From contig JAEUVS010000150.1 of NCBI GenBank assembly GCA_016786745.1, positions 1-58,510 of the forward strand: a stretch of DNA of 58,510 bases. The letters are read 5' to 3'. The position numbers were made by a program, and so were the translations under genes. The stretch is from Chitinophagaceae bacterium. Lineage in GTDB: Bacteria > Bacteroidota > Bacteroidia > Chitinophagales > Chitinophagaceae. Within the stretch, counting starts at the first letter, position 1, and every line of letters begins with the position of its first letter. Shown in pieces: positions 8,359 through 16,945 of the stretch. A model generated the notes under the pieces. That model saw only the letters and a list, made by a program, of their open reading frames with translations. It was not told the origin of the DNA and ran no database searches.

Positions 8359-9642
8359 TTGATTTTGAACTTTAAAGACACCATATTACTGGCATTCAGA
8401 ACGGTAGCGGCGAACAGGGTTCGCACGGGGCTCACAGTGGCCATCATCGCTTTTGGCATAATGGCGCTCGTGGGAATAAAAACCGCTATCACTGCAATGC
8501 AGCAAAAGTTTATGGAGAGCTTCTCCTCGATGGGGGCGAATGGGTTCACCGTGCGCTACAAGGAACCAAACTTTATGGGTGGCCATAATGGATCGAACAT
8601 TGAAAAAAAGAAGAAAGGTGAAAAGAGGGAGAGAAAATCAAATACGGGCAAACCGATCACAAGGATAGAAGCCGAAAAGTTCAAAGAGACTTTCGATTTT
8701 CCCGCACGCATCTGCTTAAACCTGATGGGAGCGCGCGACGCAGTGGTATCTTACGGCAGCAAGAAAACAAATCCTACTACAAGAGTCTATGGCAGCGATG
8801 AAAATTTTGTTGAACAGAATGGATTTACAATAGCTAATGGTCGCGCGTTGAATGTGCTTGATGTAACAAGTGGCAGGAACGTATGTTTGCTCGGAAGTGA
8901 AATCGCTAAAAGACTATTCGGCAGCGGCGAAAAAGCGCTTGAAAATATTCTTAGGGTTAATGGAATTCCATTCAGGGTCGTTGGAGTGTTAAGTGAAAAA
9001 GGATCGTCGCTCGGGTTTAGCTGGGACAATGTCGTTGTAACATCTTACAGAAATATTCAGCGTTTTTTTAACTCCAATCCAAACGCATCATTTAATATCC
9101 AGGTAAAGGTTGATGACATAAGATATATGGATGCTGCCATTGGCGAGGCCACAGCAACATTCCGGCCGATACGCAAACTGTCGACTACAGAAAAGGAAAA
9201 CTTCATCATAGATAAAAGCGACAGTTTTGTTGAGATGTTATTGGGTCAGCTCGGCTTTATGACCGGCGCAGCGGTGATCATCGGCCTTATCACGTTAATC
9301 GGAGCCGCGATTGGTTTGATGAATATCATGCTTGTAGCGGTAACTGAACGCACGAAAGAAATCGGGTTAGTAAAAGCGATTGGTGGAAAGCAGGCGAGCG
9401 TGCGAAAACAATTTTTGTTCGAAGCGATTTTGATAAGCCTTATGGGCGCGGTATTCGGAGTGATTCTGGGTGTGATAGTAGGAAACGCGTTCTCACTGAT
9501 ATTGAATACCGGTTTTGTAGTTCCCTGGAATTGGGTGGTACTCGGCGTTGTGATTTGTTTTGTTGTTGGTTTGCTTGCAGGACTTTATCCCGCATTCAAA
9601 GCGTCGAGGCTGAATCCTATCCAGGCACTCAGGTATGAATGA
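8359..9642 (+). CDS. FtsX/MacB-type ABC transporter permease
   Basis: The 427-residue protein has one N-terminal membrane helix (about 18-42) and a periplasmic MacB-like core. Three C-terminal helices (about 290-420) carry the FtsX signature LMNIMLVAVTERTKEIGLVKAIGGK, here quoted only in part: VTERTKEIGLVKAIG. A TAG at 8353-8355 closes the frame and there is no in-frame ATG near the start, so translation must begin at TTG 8359 or TTG 8365. A lysine/glutamate-rich patch follows the first periplasmic segment (KKKKGEKRERK). No ATPase gene is adjacent, so its partner must be encoded elsewhere. Likely roles include lipoprotein or peptide export or signalling; which one is not visible. Confidence 0.88.
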   Translation: MILNFKDTILLAFRTVAANRVRTGLTVAIIAFGIMALVGIKTAITAMQQKFMESFSSMGANGFTVRYKEPNFMGGHNGSNIEKKKKGEKRERKSNTGKPITRIEAEKFKETFDFPARICLNLMGARDAVVSYGSKKTNPTTRVYGSDENFVEQNGFTIANGRALNVLDVTSGRNVCLLGSEIAKRLFGSGEKALENILRVNGIPFRVVGVLSEKGSSLGFSWDNVVVTSYRNIQRFFNSNPNASFNIQVKVDDIRYMDAAIGEATATFRPIRKLSTTEKENFIIDKSDSFVEMLLGQLGFMTGAAVIIGLITLIGAAIGLMNIMLVAVTERTKEIGLVKAIGGKQASVRKQFLFEAILISLMGAVFGVILGVIVGNAFSLILNTGFVVPWNWVVLGVVICFVVGLLAGLYPAFKASRLNPIQALRYE

Positions 9643-9672
9643 CGTGAATCGTCAATCGTGAATCGTGAATAG
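9641..9672 (+). repeat. Heptad repeat, copy B
   Basis: The block has four CGTGAAT-type units and overlaps the permease stop codon by two bases. It fills most of the 36-bp gap between the convergent permease and nuoN genes. One base differs from copy A at 8324-8355. Confidence 0.85.
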
Positions 9673-9678
9673 ACGGTG

Positions 9679-11058
9679 TTAAAGAAAGAAGTACAACTTC
9701 TCTATTAACCACTGCGGAAATATTCCGAGGAAGATGATGAAGCCAGCAGTAATTCCAAGTAATAATTTAAATCCTGGTCCTGTTTCAATTTCCTGCTTTT
9801 CTCCATCTTTAAAATACATCGCCTGTATCACGCGGAAATAATAATATACACTCACTGCGGCGCATAATATACCTATAATAACCAGCCACAACAGTTTGCC
9901 GGCGTTAATCGCGACGCTAAGCATATAAAACTTCGCCATAAAACCCGCAGTGGCCGGAATACCTGCGAGTGAAAGCATGAAGACTGTGTTGGCAGCGGCA
10001 ATGGCCGGATGGTGTTTTCCCATCCCGTTAAAACCATCGTAGGTGTAGTCTTTCATTCTTACCAAAATCGCGAACACGCCAATGGTAGCAAGGCAATATG
10101 CGGCAGCGTAATACAACAAGCCTTCCAGCGCGGCATCGCCGAGCGATACGATTGCGAACATCATGAAGCCCGCCTGTGAAATGCTCGAATACGCGAGCAT
10201 GCGTTTAACGCTCTGCTGAAATACCGCGGTAATGTTTCCGATAAATAGCGTGGCGGCAGTGATGATCGCTACTATCAGCTGCCACTTTGCATGTACTTCT
10301 GTGAAGCCTCCCCTGAACAGTCGTATAAAAGCAATGAATGCAGCCGCTTTTACAATCGTGGCCATAAAAGAAGTAAATACACCTGGTGCGCCATCGTACA
10401 CGTCGGGTGTCCAGAAATGGAAAGGCGCCGCAGATACTTTAAACGCCATCGAGAAAAGTAATAAAAGCAGTCCGGCGGACACCATCGGTGTAAGTTCCGT
10501 TGTGGTTCCACCGATAACATCGAGGTTGAAGCTTGCCTTTGCGCCATAAATAAGGGCAATACCCATCAGCATAAGACCGGTGGAGAACGAACCCATCAAA
10601 AAATATTTCAGTGACGCCTCGTTACTCTTCAGGTTTCTTTTATCACTTCCGGTGAGTATATATAATGGTATCGAAATAATTTCTATACCCAGGAACAGCA
10701 TGAGTAATGTGTTGAACGAGGATGCCATCGTAACTCCGGCCAGAACAAAAAACAATAAGGCATAGTAATCAGGCACATTCATGCCCACCTTCTCAATATC
10801 TTTTCCTGAAAGCAGGAAATAAATAAGCACACAGAAAAATATTACCGAGTTGAACAGAAGCGAAAAAGTATCGAATACGAGCATTCCGTTCAGGTTGAAA
10901 CCAAAAAACTTTGTGCCGTTCAGTTCCATTATTGTTGAGAGAAGCAGCACAATAATTCCAAGAACAGCCACCACCCTCACCACTTTCAACCTGCTGGTGA
11001 TAATACCGCTGAACATCATGATCACTCCCCAGATAGCCGATAATACTAATGCGTTCAT
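9679..11058 (-). CDS. nuoN: NADH-quinone oxidoreductase subunit N
   Basis: NuoN is one of three antiporter-like proton-pumping subunits of the complex I membrane arm. The 459-residue hydrophobic protein carries the proton_antipo_M core: GIEIISIPLYIL near helix 4, FLMGSFSTGLMLMG, and FHFWTPDVYDGAPGVFTSFMAT, with the conserved lysine and charged residues of the family. A long run of helices follows to the C-terminus. It is the last gene of nuoA-N, 12 bp after nuoM. The next gene, the permease, converges on it. Confidence 0.97.
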   Translation of the reverse strand: MNALVLSAIWGVIMMFSGIITSRLKVVRVVAVLGIIVLLLSTIMELNGTKFFGFNLNGMLVFDTFSLLFNSVIFFCVLIYFLLSGKDIEKVGMNVPDYYALLFFVLAGVTMASSFNTLLMLFLGIEIISIPLYILTGSDKRNLKSNEASLKYFLMGSFSTGLMLMGIALIYGAKASFNLDVIGGTTTELTPMVSAGLLLLLFSMAFKVSAAPFHFWTPDVYDGAPGVFTSFMATIVKAAAFIAFIRLFRGGFTEVHAKWQLIVAIITAATLFIGNITAVFQQSVKRMLAYSSISQAGFMMFAIVSLGDAALEGLLYYAAAYCLATIGVFAILVRMKDYTYDGFNGMGKHHPAIAAANTVFMLSLAGIPATAGFMAKFYMLSVAINAGKLLWLVIIGILCAAVSVYYYFRVIQAMYFKDGEKQEIETGPGFKLLLGITAGFIIFLGIFPQWLIEKLYFFL

Positions 11059-11070
11059 AATTTATACCTC

Positions 11071-12540
11071 TTACAACGGGTGTTTATTGATCATTTTTGA
11101 AATTATCATGTCTACAGTTTCCTGTGTCAGATCGAGCATGGGTTTTGGATAGATGCCCACAAACAGTATCATGAGCACGAGCACTCCAAGAATTATCTTT
11201 TCGTTACGGCGAATGTCACGGCCCATAGCGGTAACAGCGCTTGTATTTCCAAACAAAACTTTTTGCAGCATGTTGAGGGTGTAAACAGCTGAAAGTATTA
11301 TAGTAACCGCTGATGCAACTGTATAAACTTTACTGTATTCAGTAACCTCGGAGTTGAATACACCTGCAAACATCAGGAACTCGCCAACAAATGCGTTTGT
11401 AAGCGGCAGCGCCACATTAGCGAGCGCCAATATTACGAGCAATACAGACATCGCAGGCGCTTTCTGTGCGAGCCCGCCAAGTTCCGACATCTTTCTTGTT
11501 TTAAACTGGCGCTCGATTAATTCAACCACGATCCACAAACCGATGATGTTGATGCCGTGATTAAACATTTGAATCATCACGCCCTGCATGCTCATACTGT
11601 TGGTTGCGAAAATGGCCAGGCACATTAGCCCGATATGTGCGATAGACGAATAGGCGATCAGTCGCTTGAGGTCGTCCTGGCGCATCGCGATCAGCGAAGC
11701 GTAAATCATGCCTATAATCGCCATTGTTGAAACAGTATCGCCCCATGCCCACGATCCTAACGGAACCACTGGCACAAGCCAGCGCAGCACGCCAAACACG
11801 CCCATCTTTACCATTATTCCGCTAAGCACCATCGTAACAGCTGTTGGCGACTGTTCGTACGTATCGGGTTGCCATGTATGAAAAGGAAACACCGGCATTT
11901 TAACGGCGAAGGCAATAAACATTATCCAGAACAGCCACATCTGTTCAGGATTTGTAAGCGACAGGTTGTAGAATGATTCAAGCGCAAAAGAGCGGTCGGG
12001 TGTTCTTGAATAGAGGTAGATAATGCCGACCAACATAAACAGCGAGCCGACAAACGTATAGATAAAAAATTTGAAGGTTACAGGTATCCTGCGTTCGCCA
12101 CCCCATTGCGAGCAGAGAAAGTAAGTGGGTATCAGCGCGAGTTCCCAGAAGAAATAAAACAGCAGCGCGTCGTATGCAACAAAAACACCCATCAGGCCCG
12201 CCTGCGATAACAACATCAGCGCGTAAAAATTATGAGGATTGCTGTATTTACTGTTGTGGGTAGAAATAAAGATAACAGGAAACGCTATTGCTGTTAACAG
12301 GCAGAGGATCTTACCCATACCGTCGATGGCCACTGAAAAGCTGCTGCCTAAAAGTGGCATCCAGTCGGCCTCCGCGCGGATAGATGAATCAGACGTGAGG
12401 ACAGTGAGCCCAAGCAACGTTACAACCAGCGTAGCGATCGATGAGAGCAGGGCCCCTGTTTTAACTGCTCCTTCGGACTTAATAAAGAAAGAAACAGCGC
12501 CGCACACCAAAGGGATCAATATGAGTAATACAGGAACCAT
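11071..12540 (-). CDS. nuoM: NADH-quinone oxidoreductase subunit M
   Basis: NuoM is the middle antiporter-like subunit of the complex I membrane arm. The 489-residue protein shows the conserved glutamate in FYFFWELALIPTYFL, the motif FPFHTWQPDTYEQSPTAV, and LIAYSSIAHIGLM. The ATG at 12538-12540 is preferred over a TTG one codon upstream. It follows nuoL by only three bases and precedes nuoN by 12 bp, which suggests translational coupling. Confidence 0.97.
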   Translation of the reverse strand: MVPVLLILIPLVCGAVSFFIKSEGAVKTGALLSSIATLVVTLLGLTVLTSDSSIRAEADWMPLLGSSFSVAIDGMGKILCLLTAIAFPVIFISTHNSKYSNPHNFYALMLLSQAGLMGVFVAYDALLFYFFWELALIPTYFLCSQWGGERRIPVTFKFFIYTFVGSLFMLVGIIYLYSRTPDRSFALESFYNLSLTNPEQMWLFWIMFIAFAVKMPVFPFHTWQPDTYEQSPTAVTMVLSGIMVKMGVFGVLRWLVPVVPLGSWAWGDTVSTMAIIGMIYASLIAMRQDDLKRLIAYSSIAHIGLMCLAIFATNSMSMQGVMIQMFNHGINIIGLWIVVELIERQFKTRKMSELGGLAQKAPAMSVLLVILALANVALPLTNAFVGEFLMFAGVFNSEVTEYSKVYTVASAVTIILSAVYTLNMLQKVLFGNTSAVTAMGRDIRRNEKIILGVLVLMILFVGIYPKPMLDLTQETVDMIISKMINKHPL

Positions 12541-12543
12541 CAA

Positions 12544-14439
12544 TTATTTTTTAATAAAAAATTGAAGCACGAAAAATACCAGCATACCCAGCACCATCAA
12601 CAACACATAGCTGCCTACCTGTCCGCTCTGCATCCATCGCATCTGGCGGCTGCCATAATGAACAAGTTTTCCAATTCCATTCACCAGCCAGTCGATCAGA
12701 TTTTTTTCTACCTGGCGATTAAAGAATTTGCCGGTGGCGTACAAGGGCCTTACTATTATTTTATCATACAATTCATCAACATACCATTTGTTTTCGAGCA
12801 CTTTTCCGAATCCGCGCGACTCCATATCTGTTTTGCGGCTGTATTTTATCCATGCAATTATTGCCGCGATCAGAGCTCCTGCCACTGATACTGTCATCAG
12901 CATCAGTTCGGTTGAATGTTCTATATGATGTGCTTGTTTCAGTTCATTTGATTTTGCGAAAACAGGCGCGAGAAAATGTTCGAGAGCGTGCGCATCCGGA
13001 AGAATTACTTCCGGAATGCCTATCCATCCGCCCACAAAAGAAAGAATTGCGAGGATGATGAGCGGTATGGTGATAGCCGCGGGGCTTTCATGAAGGTGAT
13101 GTTCCTGTTCGGGTGTTCCGCGGAATTTTCCCAGGAACGTTGTGGCGTAAAGCCTGAACATATACCAGGCCGTCATCATCGCGCCTATTACGCCAATTAC
13201 CCAATAAATTTTATTTACCGACCATGCTCCAGCGAGAATTTCATCTTTGGAAAAGAAACCAGAAAGTGGTGGAATGCCGGCAATGGCTATACACCCGATC
13301 AAGAAAGTGATATGAGTGATGGGCAGATGTTTTTTCAAACCACCCATGTTCCTGATGTCCTGCTCATGATGCATTGCGTGAATAACAGAACCGGCGCCAA
13401 GGAAGAGCAGCGCTTTGAAAAACGCGTGCGTCATTACGTGAAATACTGCGCCTGTATATGCGCCCACGCCAAGACCCACGAACATATATCCGAGTTGGCT
13501 CACTGTAGAGTAGGCCAGTACTTTTTTGATATCAAATTGCCTGAGTGCGATTGTAGCTGCAAGAATGGCGGTGGCCAGGCCGATAATTGCTACAACGGTT
13601 TGGGTTACAGGGGCGAGCGTGTACATCACGTTGCTTCTCGCGATCATGTATATACCCGCTGTTACCATCGTTGCGGCATGTATCAGCGCCGAAACAGGTG
13701 TTGGACCCGCCATCGCGTCGGGGAGCCATGTGTATAAAGGAATCTGCGCGGATTTACCTGTCGCGCCAAGAAAAAGCAAAAGCGTTATCCCTGTCAGCGC
13801 GGCGGCGCCAACAGGCATTGTTGCTGCTTTCGAAAACACATCCGCGAAGTTTGTAGAACCGAATACCAATATCATCCAGAAAATGGCGATAAGAAATCCG
13901 AAATCGCCAATGCGGTTCATGATAAAGGCTTTCTTTGCAGCGTTGTTATATGAATCGTTTTTGAACCAGTAGCCGATTAGTAAATAAGAGCAAAGGCCCA
14001 CGCCTTCCCAACCGATGAACATGATTACGAAATTCGAGCCGAGCACCAGCAGCAGCATCGAAAAAACGAACAGGTTGAGATAAGCGAAATAGCGTGCGAA
14101 GTGCGGCGCCCTTTCTTCATGCATGTATGCTGTTGAATACAGGTGGATAAGAAAGCCCACGCCGGTAATAATAAGCAGGAAGATTGAACTGAGCTGGTCG
14201 ACCTGGAAAGCGAAGGGAACAGATAATTCTCCAACGCTGATAAAATCAAAAAGAGTTTGATTGATTACAAGACCATTCTTTACCTCGATGAATAATAACA
14301 CTGAAATAACGAATGAAACAAGAATAGCTCCACTGCCAATGAGACCCGACAAATTTTTGGGAAGGTAATTCCTGAACACACCATTTAATAAAAATCCGAT
14401 CAGCGGGAACAAAGGAACCAGGTAAACTAATTGATTCAT
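12544..14439 (-). CDS. nuoL: NADH-quinone oxidoreductase subunit L
   Basis: NuoL is the distal proton-pumping subunit, with a long amphipathic lateral helix. The 631-residue protein has the normal length. It carries the N-terminal oxidored_q1_N motif (FAFQVDQLSSIFLLIITGVG), FIGWEGVGLCSYLLIG, and the antiporter core with PLYTWLPDAMAGPTPVSALIHA, quoted in part. The C-terminus, about 500-631, holds the lateral helix and a final membrane anchor. Large plus-strand open frames inside it are antisense shadows. Confidence 0.97.
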   Translation of the reverse strand: MNQLVYLVPLFPLIGFLLNGVFRNYLPKNLSGLIGSGAILVSFVISVLLFIEVKNGLVINQTLFDFISVGELSVPFAFQVDQLSSIFLLIITGVGFLIHLYSTAYMHEERAPHFARYFAYLNLFVFSMLLLVLGSNFVIMFIGWEGVGLCSYLLIGYWFKNDSYNNAAKKAFIMNRIGDFGFLIAIFWMILVFGSTNFADVFSKAATMPVGAAALTGITLLLFLGATGKSAQIPLYTWLPDAMAGPTPVSALIHAATMVTAGIYMIARSNVMYTLAPVTQTVVAIIGLATAILAATIALRQFDIKKVLAYSTVSQLGYMFVGLGVGAYTGAVFHVMTHAFFKALLFLGAGSVIHAMHHEQDIRNMGGLKKHLPITHITFLIGCIAIAGIPPLSGFFSKDEILAGAWSVNKIYWVIGVIGAMMTAWYMFRLYATTFLGKFRGTPEQEHHLHESPAAITIPLIILAILSFVGGWIGIPEVILPDAHALEHFLAPVFAKSNELKQAHHIEHSTELMLMTVSVAGALIAAIIAWIKYSRKTDMESRGFGKVLENKWYVDELYDKIIVRPLYATGKFFNRQVEKNLIDWLVNGIGKLVHYGSRQMRWMQSGQVGSYVLLMVLGMLVFFVLQFFIKK

Positions 14440-14451
14440 TCTACTATTAAA

Positions 14452-14781
14452 TTAATGTTTCAGCCTGTTCAGGAAATTTATGTCTACCGAATGAACATTC
14501 CTGTACATCATCACAATGATTGCCAGGCCCACGCTTACTTCAGCGGCTGCCACTACCATGATAAAGAAAACGAAAAGTTGCCCTTCGATTCCAGCGGTGG
14601 CATTTGCGGCAGTCGCCTTGAGATGGTGCATTTTTGAAAATGCCACCAGCAACAGGTTTACCGCGTTAAGCATAAGCTCTATGCACATGAACACGATAAT
14701 CGCATTACGGCGGATAAGTACACCTGCGATGCCGATGCAGAAAAGAGCTATTGCCAGAAATATGTAGCGTTCTATTGGCAT
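14452..14781 (-). CDS. nuoK: NADH-quinone oxidoreductase subunit K
   Basis: NuoK is a small subunit with three membrane helices, homologous to MrpC. The 109-residue protein shows the conserved membrane glutamates in [18 protein letters not shown] and in [19 protein letters not shown]. It lies 3 bp after nuoJ and 12 bp before nuoL. Confidence 0.96.
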   Translation of the reverse strand: MPIERYIFLAIALFCIGIAGVLIRRNAIIVFMCIELMLNAVNLLLVAFSKMHHLKATAANATAGIEGQLFVFFIMVVAAAEVSVGLAIIVMMYRNVHSVDINFLNRLKH

Positions 14782-14784
14782 ACC

Positions 14785-15282
14785 TTATTTTTTTCCAATT
14801 ACTACTGCGCCTACCATAGCACTGAGAAATAATATACTGCTGATCTCGAAAGGCACTACGTATTCTGTGAAGAGTGCCTTTCCGAGCTGGTTTATCAATC
14901 CTATATCGCCGGTTCCTACCTGTACTCCCATTCCCTTCACCTCCGTATTCTTCAATGCTGCTACGAGTACGAGCAACAGGCAACCTCCGGCAACTGTACC
15001 CGCCAGCCTGAGCCATTTGCCTTTCTGCGGTTTCGCGTCTGTATTCAGGTTGATAAGCATTATTACAAAAAGGAACAACACCATGATGGCGCCGGCATAC
15101 ACAATCAGGTTTACAATTCCGAGGAATTGCGCGTTCATCATAATGTAATGCCCGGAAATGGCGAAGAATGTCACGATCAGCCACAGAACACTGTAGATGG
15201 GGCTTCTGCTGATGACGACAAGTATTGCGCTGCCTATCGCAAGGGCGCTTAAAAAATAAAATAAGATATCACTCACGTTCAT
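14785..15282 (-). CDS. nuoJ: NADH-quinone oxidoreductase subunit J
   Basis: NuoJ is a five-helix membrane-arm subunit. The 165-residue protein has the signature HYIMMNAQFLGIVNLIVYAG followed by AIMVLFLFVIMLIN, which corresponds to the third helix with its pi-bulge region. The C-terminal helix ends at the usual GAVVIGKK. It follows nuoI by 4 bp and precedes nuoK by 3 bp. Confidence 0.96.
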   Translation of the reverse strand: MNVSDILFYFLSALAIGSAILVVISRSPIYSVLWLIVTFFAISGHYIMMNAQFLGIVNLIVYAGAIMVLFLFVIMLINLNTDAKPQKGKWLRLAGTVAGGCLLLVLVAALKNTEVKGMGVQVGTGDIGLINQLGKALFTEYVVPFEISSILFLSAMVGAVVIGKK

Positions 15283-15286
15283 AAGA

Positions 15287-15850
15287 TCAGTTAGATGAAG
15301 CTTTTTCCTGTCTTTTCGCCCGTGTGCCCAATGCTTGCTGATATGCTTCGGGCTCCAGCTTCGGATGAGGAATCAACAGATCTTCTTTTCCATATATAAA
15401 ACCTTTCCGCTGGTAGTTCGACGGTGCAAATGTTTCACTCAGGTACACCGCGTCTTTAGGACAGGCTTCTTCACAAAGGCCGCAAAAAATGCAGCGCAGC
15501 ATATTTATTTCGTATTTAGCGGCATATTTTTCTTCGCGATAAAGATGCTCTTCACCGGGCTGACGCTCGGCTGCTTCCATAGTGATAGCTTCTGCGGGAC
15601 ATGCTACAGCGCATAATCCGCACGCTGTACAATTTTCACGTCCTTCCGCGTCGCGATTGAGCACCTGCAACCCGCGAAACACAGGACTAAACTCCCGGCG
15701 TTGTTCCGGAAAGTTTATGGTAGCCTTCCTTTTGAAGATATGCTTCAGGGTGATCCACATTCCCTTTGCAATATTCCAGAGATAAAGCTTCTCCAGCGCC
15801 GTCATCGGCTTTCTGTCTACAGGCTTTGCTCTATTGGTTAAATGTTGCAT
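15287..15850 (-). CDS. nuoI: NADH-quinone oxidoreductase subunit I
   Basis: NuoI carries the two [4Fe-4S] clusters N6a and N6b that pass electrons towards NuoB. The 187-residue protein shows two ferredoxin motifs: C74-TACGLCAVAC-P (C74, C77, C80, C84) and C120-IFCGLCEEAC-P (C120, C123, C126, C130). The ATG at 15848-15850 is chosen over a TTG two codons upstream. It follows nuoH by 12 bp and precedes nuoJ by 4 bp. Confidence 0.97.
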   Translation of the reverse strand: MQHLTNRAKPVDRKPMTALEKLYLWNIAKGMWITLKHIFKRKATINFPEQRREFSPVFRGLQVLNRDAEGRENCTACGLCAVACPAEAITMEAAERQPGEEHLYREEKYAAKYEINMLRCIFCGLCEEACPKDAVYLSETFAPSNYQRKGFIYGKEDLLIPHPKLEPEAYQQALGTRAKRQEKASSN

Positions 15851-15862
15851 TTTCAAAATTAC

Positions 15863-16945
15863 TTAAAATCTCCAACCATATTCTCTCAACAACACAACTA
15901 ACGCTGTGATAATCATATTAAATAATGAAAGTGGAATAAGTGTTTTCCACCCGAGGTTCATCAGTTGGTCGTAACGGAATCGCGGTATCGTCCACCTTAC
16001 CCACATGAAAGCGAAAATGAAGATCGCTATCTTAATAAACATACTTAATCCCTGCAGCGCCGCGAGCCAGTTATAACCGATCTGTTCGGCAAGGTTTGCA
16101 TCTTTTATAAATGGAATGTCATAGCCCCCCCAGAACAGCGAAACCATTACGGCACTGCTGATAAACATATTGATATACTCCGCGAACAGGTAAAATCCGA
16201 GTTTCATCGAAGAGTATTCCTGGTGATATCCGAAGTTGAGCTCATTCTCCGCTTCGGGTAAATCGAAAGGTGTTCTGTTACATTCCGCGAACGCACACAC
16301 CAGGAAAATGAAAAAACCGAGCGGCTGATACAACACATTGTACCATGAGTCAATCTGGCCGCCTACGATGGAGCTCATCTTGAGCGAACCGGTAAGCATC
16401 AGTAAAGCAATGAGTGATAAACCCATCGGAAGTTCATAAGAAATTACCTGGGAGGCTCCGCGCATCGCGGCCATCAAAGAAAATTTGTTATTCGATGCCC
16501 AGCCACCTATCATGATTCCATATACCCCCATGCTCACCACACCAAATATGTAGAGGATACCTATATTAATATCTGCGATTTGCAGGCTCACCCACCTGTC
16601 GGCACCGAATAATGTAAAATGAATTTTTCCACCCCATGGAATAACAGCCGACGTCATCATCGCGGTAAGCATCGCCATACATGGACCGAGCACGAAAAGA
16701 AAACGGTTGGATGTGTTCGGAATGATTTCTTCTTTCATGAACAGCTTCAATCCATCGGCAAGAGGTTGAAGAATGCCGAACGGACCCGCCCTGTTCGGGC
16801 CGCGCCTGTCCTGCATTACAGCGGCTACTTTTCTTTCCGCATACGTTTCATACATCGCTATCACCAGCGAAATTGAAATGATACTTACGATCAGAATCAG
16901 TTTCTCCAGTATAAAAAGCCAGTCTATTGCAAGTAATGTGATCAT
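15863..16945 (-). CDS. nuoH: NADH-quinone oxidoreductase subunit H
   Basis: NuoH joins the peripheral and membrane arms and forms part of the quinone channel. The 360-residue protein has about eight membrane helices. It carries the family motifs RRGPNRAGPFGILQPLADGLK, here quoted in part as RGPNRAGPFGILQPLADG, and NRTPFDLPEAENEL in the quinone-cavity loop, plus MWVRWTIPRFRYDQLM. Its ATG overlaps the nuoG stop by four bases (ATGA), suggesting coupled translation. Confidence 0.97.
   Translation of the reverse strand: MITLLAIDWLFILEKLILIVSIISISLVIAMYETYAERKVAAVMQDRRGPNRAGPFGILQPLADGLKLFMKEEIIPNTSNRFLFVLGPCMAMLTAMMTSAVIPWGGKIHFTLFGADRWVSLQIADINIGILYIFGVVSMGVYGIMIGGWASNNKFSLMAAMRGASQVISYELPMGLSLIALLMLTGSLKMSSIVGGQIDSWYNVLYQPLGFFIFLVCAFAECNRTPFDLPEAENELNFGYHQEYSSMKLGFYLFAEYINMFISSAVMVSLFWGGYDIPFIKDANLAEQIGYNWLAALQGLSMFIKIAIFIFAFMWVRWTIPRFRYDQLMNLGWKTLIPLSLFNMIITALVVLLREYGWRF

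Noticed and set aside
12976..13737. 253-residue plus-strand open frame inside nuoL
   Set aside because: nuoL on the minus strand is a full-length, motif-complete gene; the antisense product has no recognisable domain.
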